64,000 nucleotides of DNA from assembly GCF_005154805.1 (NCBI RefSeq), contig NZ_CP039727.1, positions 3,655,501-3,719,500 of the forward strand. The letters are read 5' to 3'. The DNA comes from Bacillus sp. S3. Its GTDB lineage: Bacteria; Bacillota; Bacilli; Bacillales; Cytobacillaceae. Positions 1-10,146 of the stretch are shown piece by piece (position 1 is the first letter of the stretch; every line of letters starts with the position of its first letter). Made by a program: the position numbers and the translations under genes. The notes under the pieces are model-generated. The model did no database searches, was not told the DNA's origin, and worked only from the letters and a program-made list of their open reading frames with translations.

Positions 1-1040
<1,040 letters not shown>

Positions 1041-1054
1041 ATATTATCCTAGTG

Positions 1055-1744
1055 TTATAAATACCCTTTTTCCTTTAATGATACAAACTTATTTTCGCCA
1101 ATGATCAGATGATCGAGGAGCTCGATGCCAATGATTTTGCCGCATTCAACCAGCCGCTTTGTGACCTCGATATCTTCGCGGCTTGGTGAGGGGTCTCCGC
1201 TGGGGTGATTATGGAGCGCAATCACTGATGCTGCGGACCGTTTTAATGCCTCGCGGAACACCTCCCTTGGGTGCACGATCGAGGCATTTAGACTGCCGAT
1301 AAAAACAGTTTGTTTATGGATGACCTGATTTTTCGTGTTTAGATATAGGCAGACAAAATGCTCCTGTGTCAGGAAGCGCATATCGTTCATGACATACTTG
1401 GCTCCGTCTTCAGGGGATCGGATCACATACCGGTCAGTATAGTTCAGATTAGCAATTCTTCTGCCAATTTCTACAGCAGCAAGAATTTGAATCGCCTTTG
1501 CCGAGCCAATCCCTTTCATTTCAATCATTTCTTCTAAAGTGGCATTTTTTAACTGCCTTAGTCCTTCAAAATGGTTCAGCAGGCGGTTTGATAATTGCAG
1601 GACCGATTCATCCTTTGTTCCTGTGCGAAGCAGGATGGCAATCAGTTCATGATTCGATAAGCTCTGCGGGCCATGATTGATAAAACGCTCTCTGGGCCGT
1701 TCATCTTGCGGAAAATCCCGGATCATTAATGTATTTGTGGACAC
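1055..1744 (-). CDS. radC: RadC/YsxA, JAB1-MPN (JAMM) family protein
   Basis: UPF0758/RadC family, 229 residues. An N-terminal helix-hairpin-helix-like stretch (MKGIGSAKA, residues 77-84) precedes a JAMM metal-binding domain with H178-N-H180 and D191 in HNHPSGDPSPSREDI. The old name reflects a repair phenotype later assigned elsewhere; the actual substrate is unknown. The start is GTG at 1744 because GGGAGG lies 7 bases upstream; an ATG six codons later has no such site. It lies between maf and mreB, the usual Bacillus arrangement. Confidence 0.95.
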   Translation of the reverse strand: MSTNTLMIRDFPQDERPRERFINHGPQSLSNHELIAILLRTGTKDESVLQLSNRLLNHFEGLRQLKNATLEEMIEMKGIGSAKAIQILAAVEIGRRIANLNYTDRYVIRSPEDGAKYVMNDMRFLTQEHFVCLYLNTKNQVIHKQTVFIGSLNASIVHPREVFREALKRSAASVIALHNHPSGDPSPSREDIEVTKRLVECGKIIGIELLDHLIIGENKFVSLKEKGYL

Positions 1745-1788
1745 TTGTTTTCCTCCCTTTTATCAGGGAGTTAAGAATCGAGCAAAAG

Positions 1789-2361
1789 TTAATACGGCAA
1801 CTGGTAGCCTGCCTTTTTCAATTCCCTTATAGTTCTGGCAACTGGCAAGCCGACAACCGCAAAATAGTCTCCATTAATTTTTTTGACAAGCATACCTCCA
1901 AGCTGTTGAATGCCATATGCACCTGCTTTATCAAGCGGTTCACCACTTTGCACATAGGCTTTAATTTCGTCGTCCGTTAACTCCCAAAACCAAACTTCTG
2001 TTTTTTCAAAAAATCGAGTTGAGCTTTCTGGAGACACAATGGATACACCTGTAAATACTTCATGCTTCTTACCTGAAAGAGTTTTTAACATACGAATGGC
2101 TTCTGCTTCATCTGCTGGCTTTCCTAAGACTACATTATTCGCAACGACAATTGTGTCCGAACCAATCACAAAGGCATCCTGATTTCCCTTAAAAACTGCC
2201 TGTGCTTTACGATCGGCTAACTCCATCACTACTTCCTCCGGGGAGAGCGCTGGGTCAAAGCTTTCATCAACTTCACTGCTTGAAATCGCGAATGTTAAGT
2301 GGAGATTTTCTAGAAGTTCCTTTCGCCGTGGAGAAGAAGAGGCTAAAATGAGGTTCTGCAT
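1789..2361 (-). CDS. maf: Maf nucleotide pyrophosphatase / septum-formation inhibitor
   Basis: Maf/YhdE-family nucleoside triphosphate pyrophosphatase, 190 residues. The N-terminus LILASSSPRRKELLE is the family signature for phosphate binding, and GSDTIV supplies the acidic metal site. The family hydrolyses non-canonical or modified (d)NTPs such as dTTP, UTP and methylated forms; in B. subtilis overexpression blocks septation. It sits 44 bp ahead of radC and is probably co-transcribed with it. A perfect TTGACA lies upstream near 2450, but I find no well-spaced -10 with it. Confidence 0.95.
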   Translation of the reverse strand: MQNLILASSSPRRKELLENLHLTFAISSSEVDESFDPALSPEEVVMELADRKAQAVFKGNQDAFVIGSDTIVVANNVVLGKPADEAEAIRMLKTLSGKKHEVFTGVSIVSPESSTRFFEKTEVWFWELTDDEIKAYVQSGEPLDKAGAYGIQQLGGMLVKKINGDYFAVVGLPVARTIRELKKAGYQLPY

Positions 2362-2532
2362 TTAATCACCATACCTTTTTGCATTTGAATAGGGAGATAC
2401 ATGTTAATGGTATCAGAAATTGCGAGAGCAAACAATTTTTATATCATTAAAGTTCGAAGAAATTTGTCAAAATATGCAAAAAGTATGCATTCTAGCGCAC
2501 ATAAAATAATGATTGGAAGTTAACAGAAAAGT

Positions 2533-2576
2533 AAAAAAGCAGCAGATTTCTAGATTACCTTTGAAATCCACCGCTT
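2533..2576 (-). terminator. Intrinsic terminator of spoIIB
   Basis: Minus-strand hairpin: 14-bp stem (2563-2576 with 2537-2550, three G-U pairs), followed by a T6 run at 2533-2538. It lies downstream of the spoIIB stop codon and isolates spoIIB from maf. Confidence 0.75.
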
Positions 2577-2640
2577 ATTTTACGCTTTATAGGAAAAAAG
2601 TACAGTTTATTATTTCCTAGAAAATATCAAGTGTTGTCGA

Positions 2641-3717
2641 TTACATGGAATGATAGACCGACAAAAATTTTAATAGATGCTGCTGGGCTTCGTTCAAGCT
2701 TTTTACGTCTTTTGATTTTTGAAAGGCCTTAACCTTTTCTTCCGCACTCGTTAATTCTGCTTTTATAGTTTTTACTTTCTCATCTTTAACGCTGGTACCT
2801 TTTAATTGTTCTTCTATTGCTGTTATTGCTTTACCGGACTCCTCTGTAACGACATCCGTTAACATGGCATTGGAGGTTGCGGATGAAAGCTTCTCGTAAA
2901 TAGTTGGTACTGCTTCGAGGAAGTCCTTTTCTTTTACAGTAAGATCGGCAACCTTCTTTTCATCTAGTGACAATTGTTTGGCAAATGCACCCTCGACCCC
3001 TTTTGCCTTAAATTTGGTACTTATTGATTTAGCCGTCTCAAGCGAATCGGCTGTACCTAAAAAGATAAATAGTTTGCCGTCCATTTCGATTACTTGGGCA
3101 GGAACACCTTTTGCCAAAATCTGTTTTGACGTTTCCGTTGCTCCCTCTTTGGAGGTAAAAACCCCACCTTGAATTACGTAAGCGGGTATTTGTGCAAGAA
3201 CTGCAGAATCCTCCCCTTTTTCATCCGCTGGTTTCTTATCTGCCCCGCCTGCTACTTCGGCCACTGCAGGTTCTGTTACCGGCTTGTCAGTAGGTCCTGT
3301 TATCACCAGCTTTAGCATCACAACACCTATCGTTGTCCCAATCAGGATGGCGAAAATCCCTGAAAAGACGATGGATCCGAATGGCCCGCCATTCTTTATT
3401 TTAGAATTGGATGTAAACGATGCAATTTTAGGGATGCCGCTCTTCTTAGGCGTATTGCTGCTGACGATTTTAAATTCTTCTATATCATTTTCAGAGGATT
3501 CCGGAAGAATCCAGTCAAAGCTCTCTTCGGCAGATTCCTGAGCTGCCGCCGTCTCTAAAAGAGCATCCGAATCTATTCTTTTCGAATCTATTTTAATCAC
3601 TCTCGTCATAGGCTCGATCGTGGTTTCCGGCTCCTTTTTTTTCGGTTCTTCATGAAAGTCTCTTGTTTCTCCATTCAATTTAATCTTAATCGTATTGCCT
3701 TTATTAGGCTTGTCCAC
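2641..3717 (-). CDS. spoIIB: SpoIIB-like SPOR-domain sporulation protein
   Basis: SpoIIB assists septal peptidoglycan thinning at the start of engulfment in sporulating Bacillus. The 358-residue product has a charged cytoplasmic N-terminus, one membrane segment at about residues 113-136, and an extracytoplasmic SPOR-like repeat region at about 175-250 (YVIQGGVFTSKEGATE), the fold that binds denuded glycan at septa. Position (next to maf, near folC) matches B. subtilis spoIIB. GTG start with GAGGAG 9 bases upstream. Terminators on both sides make it a single-gene unit. Sequence conservation in this family is low, so the assignment rests on domain order and synteny. Confidence 0.85.
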   Translation of the reverse strand: MDKPNKGNTIKIKLNGETRDFHEEPKKKEPETTIEPMTRVIKIDSKRIDSDALLETAAAQESAEESFDWILPESSENDIEEFKIVSSNTPKKSGIPKIASFTSNSKIKNGGPFGSIVFSGIFAILIGTTIGVVMLKLVITGPTDKPVTEPAVAEVAGGADKKPADEKGEDSAVLAQIPAYVIQGGVFTSKEGATETSKQILAKGVPAQVIEMDGKLFIFLGTADSLETAKSISTKFKAKGVEGAFAKQLSLDEKKVADLTVKEKDFLEAVPTIYEKLSSATSNAMLTDVVTEESGKAITAIEEQLKGTSVKDEKVKTIKAELTSAEEKVKAFQKSKDVKSLNEAQQHLLKFLSVYHSM

Positions 3718-3772
3718 TCACCCGTACTCCTCTCTCTTCCGAAGGTAATTGGTTTCATCCTATCATAAAGGC

Positions 3773-3807
3773 AAAAAAAAATAACAAGACTTTTGTCGTC
3801 TTGTTAT
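3773..3807 (-). terminator. Terminator at the end of the main pil operon
   Basis: Perfect 10-bp inverted repeat (3798-3807 with 3781-3790) followed on the minus strand by T8 (3773-3780). It lies just after pilO and separates the pilus genes from spoIIB. Confidence 0.85.
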
Positions 3808-3851
3808 CGTAGACTTTCGCCAAATTATTTGTTCGTTCGTCATGTTGTTAA

Positions 3852-4619
3852 TTATGGCTGCGTTTTTGCGGTAGCCGGAAACTGGCTTAATGGATTATCT
3901 TTACCCGCCGGTGCCGGTGCATCGATTGTTGGCAGTTCTGCCGCCAGATCAGTTAAACTAGGCATGTAAAAAGCAGAAATCGTCAGGCTGTAGCTTAATG
4001 GCTGGTCTTCTTGATCCAAACTGGTAATCTCCTGCCCACCTGAATAACTAATCGATTCTACCACGATAATCCGCTTTAAAGACTCTAACGTTTCAATAAA
4101 CTTTTCAAAATCCTTATAGGTTGGTGATTCGACACTTAACGAAACCGTCAGCTTTTTAAGTGCAACAGTTTGAGCCGATTGTCCGGCAGTTGCATCCTGT
4201 GTTGTAGCACCTTGATTGGCAGCAGCTTGGTTTTCAGCTGTTGGTTGACCATTAGCATCCGTTTGGTCAACATCTGTATTGGCAACAGCGTCTTTTGAAA
4301 AACCCATCGAACTAATCTTGCTATTTGAAAGGTTCTCCGCCTTTTCTAAGTCTATAATTAACTGTTCCTGCAAGGGCTTCACGGGTAATATCTTCTGTAA
4401 TTCCCGAGTATCCTCAGCCGTTTTCTTCGTATCATTAGCCTTGTTTTGACTAAGGATATCCAATAGTTTTTGTTCACTAGTTAATTCCTGCTGTTTTATC
4501 CCTAAGTCGGATTTCAATGGTGTAAGCGAAAAGAACTGAGCATAGACGATGAGTAAAACTAACAATAGTGCGCAGGCTCCAACAATAAGTTTGTCTCTTT
4601 TTGAGGAAAGAAGCTTCAT
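3852..4619 (-). CDS. pilO: PilO-like type IV pilus inner-membrane alignment protein
   Basis: Bitopic membrane protein of 255 residues: short cytoplasmic N-terminus, one membrane segment (about residues 11-29), a coiled-coil segment (about 35-90), then an extracytoplasmic ferredoxin-like domain typical of PilO/GspM, interrupted by an Asn/Gln/Ala/Thr-rich linker (about 115-145). PilO pairs with PilN and links cytoplasmic PilM to the pilus platform. Its ATG overlaps the pilN stop by 4 bp (ATGA), indicating translational coupling. It is the last gene of the operon. There is no pilP or pilQ after it, as expected in a cell without an outer membrane. Confidence 0.85.
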   Translation of the reverse strand: MKLLSSKRDKLIVGACALLLVLLIVYAQFFSLTPLKSDLGIKQQELTSEQKLLDILSQNKANDTKKTAEDTRELQKILPVKPLQEQLIIDLEKAENLSNSKISSMGFSKDAVANTDVDQTDANGQPTAENQAAANQGATTQDATAGQSAQTVALKKLTVSLSVESPTYKDFEKFIETLESLKRIIVVESISYSGGQEITSLDQEDQPLSYSLTISAFYMPSLTDLAAELPTIDAPAPAGKDNPLSQFPATAKTQP

Positions 4620-5497
4620 GATCCAGCCACTCCTTTCTCATCCTTCGTGCTCTTCTTGATATTTTTCTTTACAAACTCTTTATCCAGCTTAATTTCAAAT
4701 TGACCGGTGTAACGTGGAAGAATATTGGAATTTTTAGTTACATTCGTGCCCGCTGTTGTTTTACCAGTATTAATTACCGTATTTGTATTAGTTGTTGTAT
4801 TAACGGTATTGTTTTGCGTATTAGTTGTTCCGGAAGCACTATTCGTCTGGCCTCCCGTATTTGCTGTTACTCCGGTTGTATTCTGGCCGGTTTGAGTCTG
4901 GTTTGGTGTAGACGTTTGATTTGTGGTGTTTACTGTCGAATCAGTTGTATTTGCTTGAGAATCAGTTGCTGTTGTATTTGTTTGATTAACATTCCCTGTT
5001 GTTGCATCCTCTGCCGGATCGGCAGCTGCAGCAAGTGAACTTAAGCTTGCTTCCGCAATCCATTTTGACTTATTTAGATTATCTAAAAAGTAGGCAGCTT
5101 CTCTAGCACTATCAAATTGGACGGATAACGTAATCGTTCCTTCTTCTTTATAGCCAAAGCTCTGAATGAATCCACGCTCAGGCAGTAAAGAGGTTAGGTG
5201 ACGCATTACAGGAATCGTTTGTATCGGGTAATCATCCGCCCAATGGATGGCGCTCTTTAATTGACTTACTGAATTGGCTGCTTCCACCGTTTGACTATTT
5301 TGCTCTTCTCTTTGAGTAACCTTTTTTGTCATCGCAATTTGTCTGTCTAAAGAAGCAACTTCATTCTTTGTCACATTGATTTGCCAATAATAATAGGCAC
5401 CCGCAATTAACAAGAGTGCAACAATACTAGACAAAGAAATAATAAAGCCAAGTTTCTTCGATTCTTTATGGGGAAGCAGATTAATTTCAACTAACAT
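4616..5497 (-). CDS. pilN: PilN-like type IV pilus assembly protein with Asn/Thr-rich linker
   Basis: The N-terminus MLVEINLLPHKESKK carries the conserved PilN motif INLLP that docks into PilM. One membrane segment follows at about residues 18-40, then a coiled coil and a compact extracytoplasmic domain to about residue 160. Residues about 165-260 are an extraordinarily Asn/Thr/Gln/Ser-rich low-complexity stretch, before a short C-terminal tail rich in lysine. Length (293) exceeds the usual 180-220 because of this insert. The stop codon of pilM overlaps its start (TAATG). Function as a PilM-PilO bridge is inferred from family and position. Confidence 0.87.
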   Translation of the reverse strand: MLVEINLLPHKESKKLGFIISLSSIVALLLIAGAYYYWQINVTKNEVASLDRQIAMTKKVTQREEQNSQTVEAANSVSQLKSAIHWADDYPIQTIPVMRHLTSLLPERGFIQSFGYKEEGTITLSVQFDSAREAAYFLDNLNKSKWIAEASLSSLAAAADPAEDATTGNVNQTNTTATDSQANTTDSTVNTTNQTSTPNQTQTGQNTTGVTANTGGQTNSASGTTNTQNNTVNTTTNTNTVINTGKTTAGTNVTKNSNILPRYTGQFEIKLDKEFVKKNIKKSTKDEKGVAGS

Positions 5498-6492
5498 TAT
5501 TGCACCCCTTTTAAAGCGAGTCCTAAAGGAAGTAATTGACTAATAGGTGTTCTGTCTATTTTTCCTTTAATTTCTGTCTCAAGTGAAATCACATCAACAG
5601 GCGTTTCAAATCGCTCTTGCATTTCATCATGGATAGAATGAAGCATGGGATGGTCGCCGTTTAATAGAAATTTAGAGATATCTTGGTTTTCTTTATGAAG
5701 GGAATATCGATAAAAATCGACTAACTTATTGATTTCTCTAAAAATATCTTCAAACTGAATCACAAGCTCATCTGTATCGCCTGTATATTTGTAAACAATT
5801 GCCCCCGATAAATCTGTTTTAATATCCCAGAGGTCCACATTAAATGGCAAGGCAAACTGACGCATAACCAATGGAACGTTTTCTTCAAAAATGCACAAAT
5901 TAACACTAGTCATGTCAAACTGGACGGAAAACAAGACCTCGCTATTACTAGCATGATCAAGCTGATAATAAAGCCGGTATAAGGCAAGCGGTGAAATATC
6001 GGCCGCAATCGGATTGAGCTTGATCTTAGTGAGCAGATTAGAATATTCCAGCACATTTTGTTCTGGTGCAGCAAATAAGAGTAGTTCTCTTGTTTTGCCA
6101 TCACTGCCTAATGGATAGATATCAAATACCGGTTCTTCAAATGGTAAATGGATACTTGAGCCTAGCTCTAAATACAGGTAGCCTTGCATTTCATCATCCT
6201 GGATTTCAGCAGGAATAGAAACTTTCCGAATGATGACAAGCTGATCAGGTACGATGAAGCGAACCTGGCGTCTATGAATCTTCCATTCATCGATACATTG
6301 TTCCAAAATATTCGACAAGGACTCAATATCCGTAATTTTCCCATCACTAATAATTCCCGGCGGCAGAAAGCGCTCATACCAGCGCTGTGCTGATGGCGGA
6401 TTTACCTGCTTTAGCTCAAGCAGGCGAATGGAATGGTCATTTAACACCAAGTTAATAATTCGGTTTTTAGATGTAAACAGGGAAAAAGCCAT
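5497..6492 (-). CDS. pilM: PilM actin-like type IV pilus ATPase-fold protein
   Basis: PilM is a cytoplasmic FtsA/actin-like protein that binds the PilN tail and couples the membrane complex to the motor ATPases. The 331-residue product starts MAFSLFTSKNRIINLVLND and has the PilM/Competence-A family pattern of alternating domains. RBS AGGGG lies 8 bases before the ATG. It is translationally coupled to pilN. The nucleotide motifs are less crisp than in proteobacterial PilM, so ATP binding cannot be asserted from sequence alone. Confidence 0.88.
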   Translation of the reverse strand: MAFSLFTSKNRIINLVLNDHSIRLLELKQVNPPSAQRWYERFLPPGIISDGKITDIESLSNILEQCIDEWKIHRRQVRFIVPDQLVIIRKVSIPAEIQDDEMQGYLYLELGSSIHLPFEEPVFDIYPLGSDGKTRELLLFAAPEQNVLEYSNLLTKIKLNPIAADISPLALYRLYYQLDHASNSEVLFSVQFDMTSVNLCIFEENVPLVMRQFALPFNVDLWDIKTDLSGAIVYKYTGDTDELVIQFEDIFREINKLVDFYRYSLHKENQDISKFLLNGDHPMLHSIHDEMQERFETPVDVISLETEIKGKIDRTPISQLLPLGLALKGVQ

Positions 6493-6508
6493 AGTAAAAA
6501 CCCCTTAG

Positions 6509-7267
6509 TTAAAATCCTTGTTGAAGGAATTGTATATAAAAATCAATAATTTCCGATCCCCAATAATATGCTATCAATGTTCCAGCAGCGATAAACGGAC
6601 CAAATGGCACCGGCTGCCGTCTTTTAACAATTTTCAAAAGTAAAGCCAATCCGCCAAAAACGGCTCCTAATAATGTTGAAAGGAAGAAGGACAAAAGCAC
6701 TAGTTTTACACCTAAAACTAATCCAAGTACTGCGTACAGTTTCACATCGCCACCGCCCATTCCGCCTTTACTGACAAGAGCGATGAGGAGAAGGACAACA
6801 AATCCTGTAATAGCCCCTAAAAGGCTGTCCCACCAAGGGCTCAACGGCCAAACAATTCGTTCCAATAAAAAAATCCCTGCAAACCAAATTAGAATTTTAT
6901 CAGGGATGATCATATAGTGAATATCTGAAACCACGATAATCATAAACATTGAGATTAGCGTAAGTGCCACCACTAATTCTCCAGACCACCCAATAACCAA
7001 TGGTGCCGTCATGAACAGTAATCCAGTAAGTAATTCAAATATCGGATAGATAGGAGAAATCCGCGACTGACAGCCGCGGCATTTTCCCCTTTGAAATAAA
7101 TATGATAATACTGGTATTAGTTCGTATGGTTTTAATTGATGCCCGCAAGTTGGACAAGCAGAGCTTGGTGTGACAATTGATTCTTTTAAAGGAATTCGTA
7201 GGCCAATTACATTAAAGAAGGAGCCTAGTATAAGTCCATACAAAAAAAGAATTAAAATTACAACCAT
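6509..7267 (-). CDS. pilD: Prepilin peptidase / N-methyltransferase PilD (ComC equivalent)
   Basis: Integral-membrane aspartyl protease that cleaves class III prepilin leaders. The N-terminal cytoplasmic loop has two CxxC pairs (CPTCGH and CRGC, residues about 38-75), the zinc site of bifunctional enzymes that also N-methylate the new N-terminus. The catalytic GxGD-type motif GMGGGDVKLYAVLG is near residue 168. About seven to eight membrane segments, 252 residues, normal for the family. Its ATG overlaps the pilA stop (TAATG). It lies where B. subtilis has comC, so it probably also processes competence pseudopilins; that is inference. Confidence 0.95.
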   Translation of the reverse strand: MVVILILFLYGLILGSFFNVIGLRIPLKESIVTPSSACPTCGHQLKPYELIPVLSYLFQRGKCRGCQSRISPIYPIFELLTGLLFMTAPLVIGWSGELVVALTLISMFMIIVVSDIHYMIIPDKILIWFAGIFLLERIVWPLSPWWDSLLGAITGFVVLLLIALVSKGGMGGGDVKLYAVLGLVLGVKLVLLSFFLSTLLGAVFGGLALLLKIVKRRQPVPFGPFIAAGTLIAYYWGSEIIDFYIQFLQQGF

Positions 7268-7737
7268 TAATTAATATCAGACCTAAGTATATTTGAAGCA
7301 TCTTTAGCTATACCAGAAGCCTTAATATAATCTGCTCCAGCATCATTGGCATCATTTGCTTGTAAAGTAACCCTGTATTCATTTTTTATTCCAACTTTTT
7401 GATAAGTAACTATGGTACCTTTAATTCCATAACCACCCGATGATTTTCCTGGATCTTTTATATTGTCAATGTATCCATCTGTAATCAATTTCTCTAAGGT
7501 AACTGTAGCTGCTACTGTAGAAACTTCTATCTTTTGATCAGCTATATATAATTTAGCGGCGTTTGCAATCTGTTGTGCATTTGCAATGTGTGCATCTTGT
7601 TTGGAATGATTTATTATTCCTAAAACAGAAGGTACTGCAATTGCAGCAATAATCCCTAAAATTACAATAACTGCTAGTAATTCAATTAACGTAAATCCAC
7701 GTTGGTCTTTTAATTTCAGTTTTAACTTTTGAAACAT
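7267..7737 (-). CDS. pilA: Major type IV pilin (class III prepilin)
   Basis: A 156-residue prepilin with leader MFQKLKLKLKDQRG followed by FTLIELLAVIVILGIIAAI. Cleavage is expected after G14, leaving Phe1 and the essential Glu5. The hydrophobic N-terminal helix is followed by a small C-terminal globular domain without cysteine pairs. Chosen as the major pilin because it sits alone between pilC and pilD, has a very strong ribosome site (AAAGGGAGAGG) and its own candidate promoter at 7789-7816. Minor pilins are encoded separately at 14087-16323. Confidence 0.9.
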   Translation of the reverse strand: MFQKLKLKLKDQRGFTLIELLAVIVILGIIAAIAVPSVLGIINHSKQDAHIANAQQIANAAKLYIADQKIEVSTVAATVTLEKLITDGYIDNIKDPGKSSGGYGIKGTIVTYQKVGIKNEYRVTLQANDANDAGADYIKASGIAKDASNILRSDIN

Positions 7738-7788
7738 GTATTTCCTCTCCCTTTACGGTTCAATAAACCTAGTAATATTGTCTCTTGT

Positions 7789-7816
7789 ATTATACAGTAA
7801 ATGACAGATGAGTGAA
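7789..7816 (-). promoter_or_regulatory. Candidate pilA promoter
   Basis: In the 140-bp pilC-pilA gap the minus strand shows TATAAT (7789-7794) preceded by TTCACT (7811-7816) with 16-bp spacing. A separate promoter would fit the high demand for major pilin. Consensus-based prediction only. Confidence 0.5.
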
Positions 7817-7877
7817 TATAGAATTTTATAGTATTTTATCTCTTTTCCTCACTATATTTGACTTTTTGTCTATTTTG

Positions 7878-9092
7878 TTAATTCATTTGTTGGAATTGAT
7901 CGAACATACTGAACATAGGTACAATGATAGATGTGACAATAGTCCCGACTAGTCCCGCCAATACAACAATCATAATTGGTTCTATTAACGATTTCAATCG
8001 ATCTGTCCCTGTTTCTACTTCTTTTTCATAGAATTCTGCAATCTTGGAGAGCATGGCATCTAATGCACCAGTCTCTTCTCCAATTGCTATCATATTGGTG
8101 ACCAATGGTGGAAAGGCCCAATGTTGTTGCATCGGCTCAGTCATCGAACGTCCTTTTTCTAGCGAGTCACGTGACTCACGAATAACCTTTGCTAGGACTT
8201 CATTTTCAACGACTTTTTCAACAATTGACATGGATTGCAGTATAGGAACTGAACTCGAAAATAATGAACTTAGTGTCCTCATCATTCGTGCTAGTGCTGC
8301 TTTTTGCATTAAGTTTCCGAAAATCGGCATCTTCAGCAAAAAGTAATCCAAATAATATTTTGTTTGTTTATTTTGTTTAAGGTAAGTAATGACACAAACC
8401 ATTATTAAAATTAAAAGGGCTATTAACCACCAATAAACCTGCATTAATTCACTTGCTGCGAGTACAAACTTTGTGATTCCTGGCAAATCCCCGCCCATAT
8501 CGTCAAACATTGTTACAAACGTAGGAACCACTGCAACAAGTAAAAAGATGACAACTGCAATGGCAACAAAGCCAACTACTGCCGGATAGGCAAGAGCTGA
8601 AACAATCTTTTGCCTTGTAAAGTGCTGTTTTTCAAAATGATCAGCCAGCCGGTCGAGCGTTTCATCTAAATTCCCGCTGACTTCCCCAGCTTTCACAAGG
8701 TTAATAAACATTTGATTGAATATTTTCTTGTGTTTTGCTACGGCTTCTGAAAGAGGATTACCTTCCCGTAATGCCTGCTCTACCTTAAGCAAAGCCTTCT
8801 TTAATGCCTTACTTTCCGTTTGAAAAGCTAATATGGATGTTGCATCAACAACAGTAACCCCGGCTTTAATTAGTGTTGCAAACTGTCTTAAATAAATTAC
8901 AAAGTGCTGCAGTTTTACCGGATTTCCAAGGGTAATGTCCTTTGTTAACAGTGTCTCAGGAACCTCGTTTATTTCGATGACACGAATCCCATCTTCCTTT
9001 AGCTTCATCATCGCTTCACGCTTAGAACCTGCGTTAATGGCGCCCTGCAGTTTCCCTTGTCGATTGCGTCCGGAATATTTAAATCTAGCCAT
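7878..9092 (-). CDS. pilC: PilC type IV pilus platform protein (GspF family)
   Basis: Polytopic inner-membrane platform on which PilB and PilT act. The 404 residues contain the duplicated GspF domain (about 68-190 and 270-392), each a cytoplasmic helical bundle followed by membrane segments. GEVSGNLDETL and GEETGALDAML are the two copies of the conserved motif. The start ATG overlaps the end of pilT by 8 bp. Length is standard for the family. Confidence 0.95.
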   Translation of the reverse strand: MARFKYSGRNRQGKLQGAINAGSKREAMMKLKEDGIRVIEINEVPETLLTKDITLGNPVKLQHFVIYLRQFATLIKAGVTVVDATSILAFQTESKALKKALLKVEQALREGNPLSEAVAKHKKIFNQMFINLVKAGEVSGNLDETLDRLADHFEKQHFTRQKIVSALAYPAVVGFVAIAVVIFLLVAVVPTFVTMFDDMGGDLPGITKFVLAASELMQVYWWLIALLILIMVCVITYLKQNKQTKYYLDYFLLKMPIFGNLMQKAALARMMRTLSSLFSSSVPILQSMSIVEKVVENEVLAKVIRESRDSLEKGRSMTEPMQQHWAFPPLVTNMIAIGEETGALDAMLSKIAEFYEKEVETGTDRLKSLIEPIMIVVLAGLVGTIVTSIIVPMFSMFDQFQQMN

Positions 9093-10134
9093 TCATCATC
9101 ATCTTTTCTTGCAAATATTGTGACGCTGCATCTCTTTGGATCACATTTCGATCAATTAAATCTCTTATGCTCATCTCCAGCGTATGCATTCCCTGGGCCC
9201 GGGACGTCTGCATTGTGCTTTGAATTTGGTGGATTTTTTCATTTCTAATCAAGTTGGCGATGGCAGCGTTATTCACCAGTATTTCTGTTGCTGCTTTCCT
9301 GCCCTTTTTATCAGCCATAGGAAATAACCGTTGAGAAATAACCCCCACTAACACCGAAGCCAACTGGATCCGAATTTGCGGCTGCTGCCCTGATGGGAAT
9401 ACATCGATGATCCGGTTAATCGTTGTTGGTGCACTCGATGTATGAAGTGTCCCTAATACAAGATGGCCTGTTTCTGCCGCTGTAATCGCAATAGACATCG
9501 TTTCTAAGTCACGCATCTCCCCAACAAGAATGACATCAGGGTCTTGCCTTAATGCCGCCTTTAAGCCGCTGGCATAGTTATTTGTATCAAACCCGACTTC
9601 CCTTTGATCAATAATCGAAGTCCCATGTCTATGAAGATACTCGATTGGATCCTCTAATGTAATGATATGCTTTCGCATTGTTCGGTTCATGTAATCAATC
9701 ATTGAGGCTAATGTAGTCGATTTACCGCTACCTGTTGGCCCGGTAACAAGAATCAGACCTTGCGGCTTCTGAACGAGCTTAGAAATGACCGGGGGTAAAT
9801 CCAACTCCTCAATTGTCGGAGTTTTTGATGCAACCGTCCTCAGTGCAATCGAAACACTTTTCCTTTGATGATAGGCATTGACACGAAAACGTGACACACC
9901 AGGTACACCATAGGAAAAATCAAGCTCCCCTTTACTCTTAAATCTTTCCCACAAATCATCTGGGATGATTGCTTTCGCCATTCCCTCAGTGTCGTCGGGC
10001 ATTAATTTATCGGATCCATACCGTCTAAGGTCACCATTAATTCGCAACACCGGGGGAACACCAACCGTTAAATGCACATCAGATGCTTTGTATTCAATAG
10101 CCGCTCGTAAGATTGTGTCAATTTTTTCTTTCAT
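9085..10134 (-). CDS. pilT: PilT pilus-retraction ATPase
   Basis: Hexameric secretion ATPase that depolymerises the pilus. The 349 residues show the PilT N-terminal PAS-like domain (SDVHLTVGVPPVLRINGDL), Walker A GPTGSGKST near residue 137, Asp box, Walker B (DPDVILVGEMRD) and His box (TLHTSSAPTTINRIID). The C-terminal AIRNLI signature is present in altered form (AIANLIRNEKIHQI). Its presence predicts retractable pili, hence twitching or DNA uptake rather than a static fibre. It lies 12 bp after pilB. Confidence 0.96.
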   Translation of the reverse strand: MKEKIDTILRAAIEYKASDVHLTVGVPPVLRINGDLRRYGSDKLMPDDTEGMAKAIIPDDLWERFKSKGELDFSYGVPGVSRFRVNAYHQRKSVSIALRTVASKTPTIEELDLPPVISKLVQKPQGLILVTGPTGSGKSTTLASMIDYMNRTMRKHIITLEDPIEYLHRHGTSIIDQREVGFDTNNYASGLKAALRQDPDVILVGEMRDLETMSIAITAAETGHLVLGTLHTSSAPTTINRIIDVFPSGQQPQIRIQLASVLVGVISQRLFPMADKKGRKAATEILVNNAAIANLIRNEKIHQIQSTMQTSRAQGMHTLEMSIRDLIDRNVIQRDAASQYLQEKMMMNG

Positions 10135-10146
10135 TGTATTGTTCTC

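Noticed and set aside
4700..5038. Cys/Ile-rich plus-strand ORF of 112 codons
   Set aside because: Antisense shadow of the Asn/Thr-rich codons (AAT/ACA) of pilN; no ribosome site.
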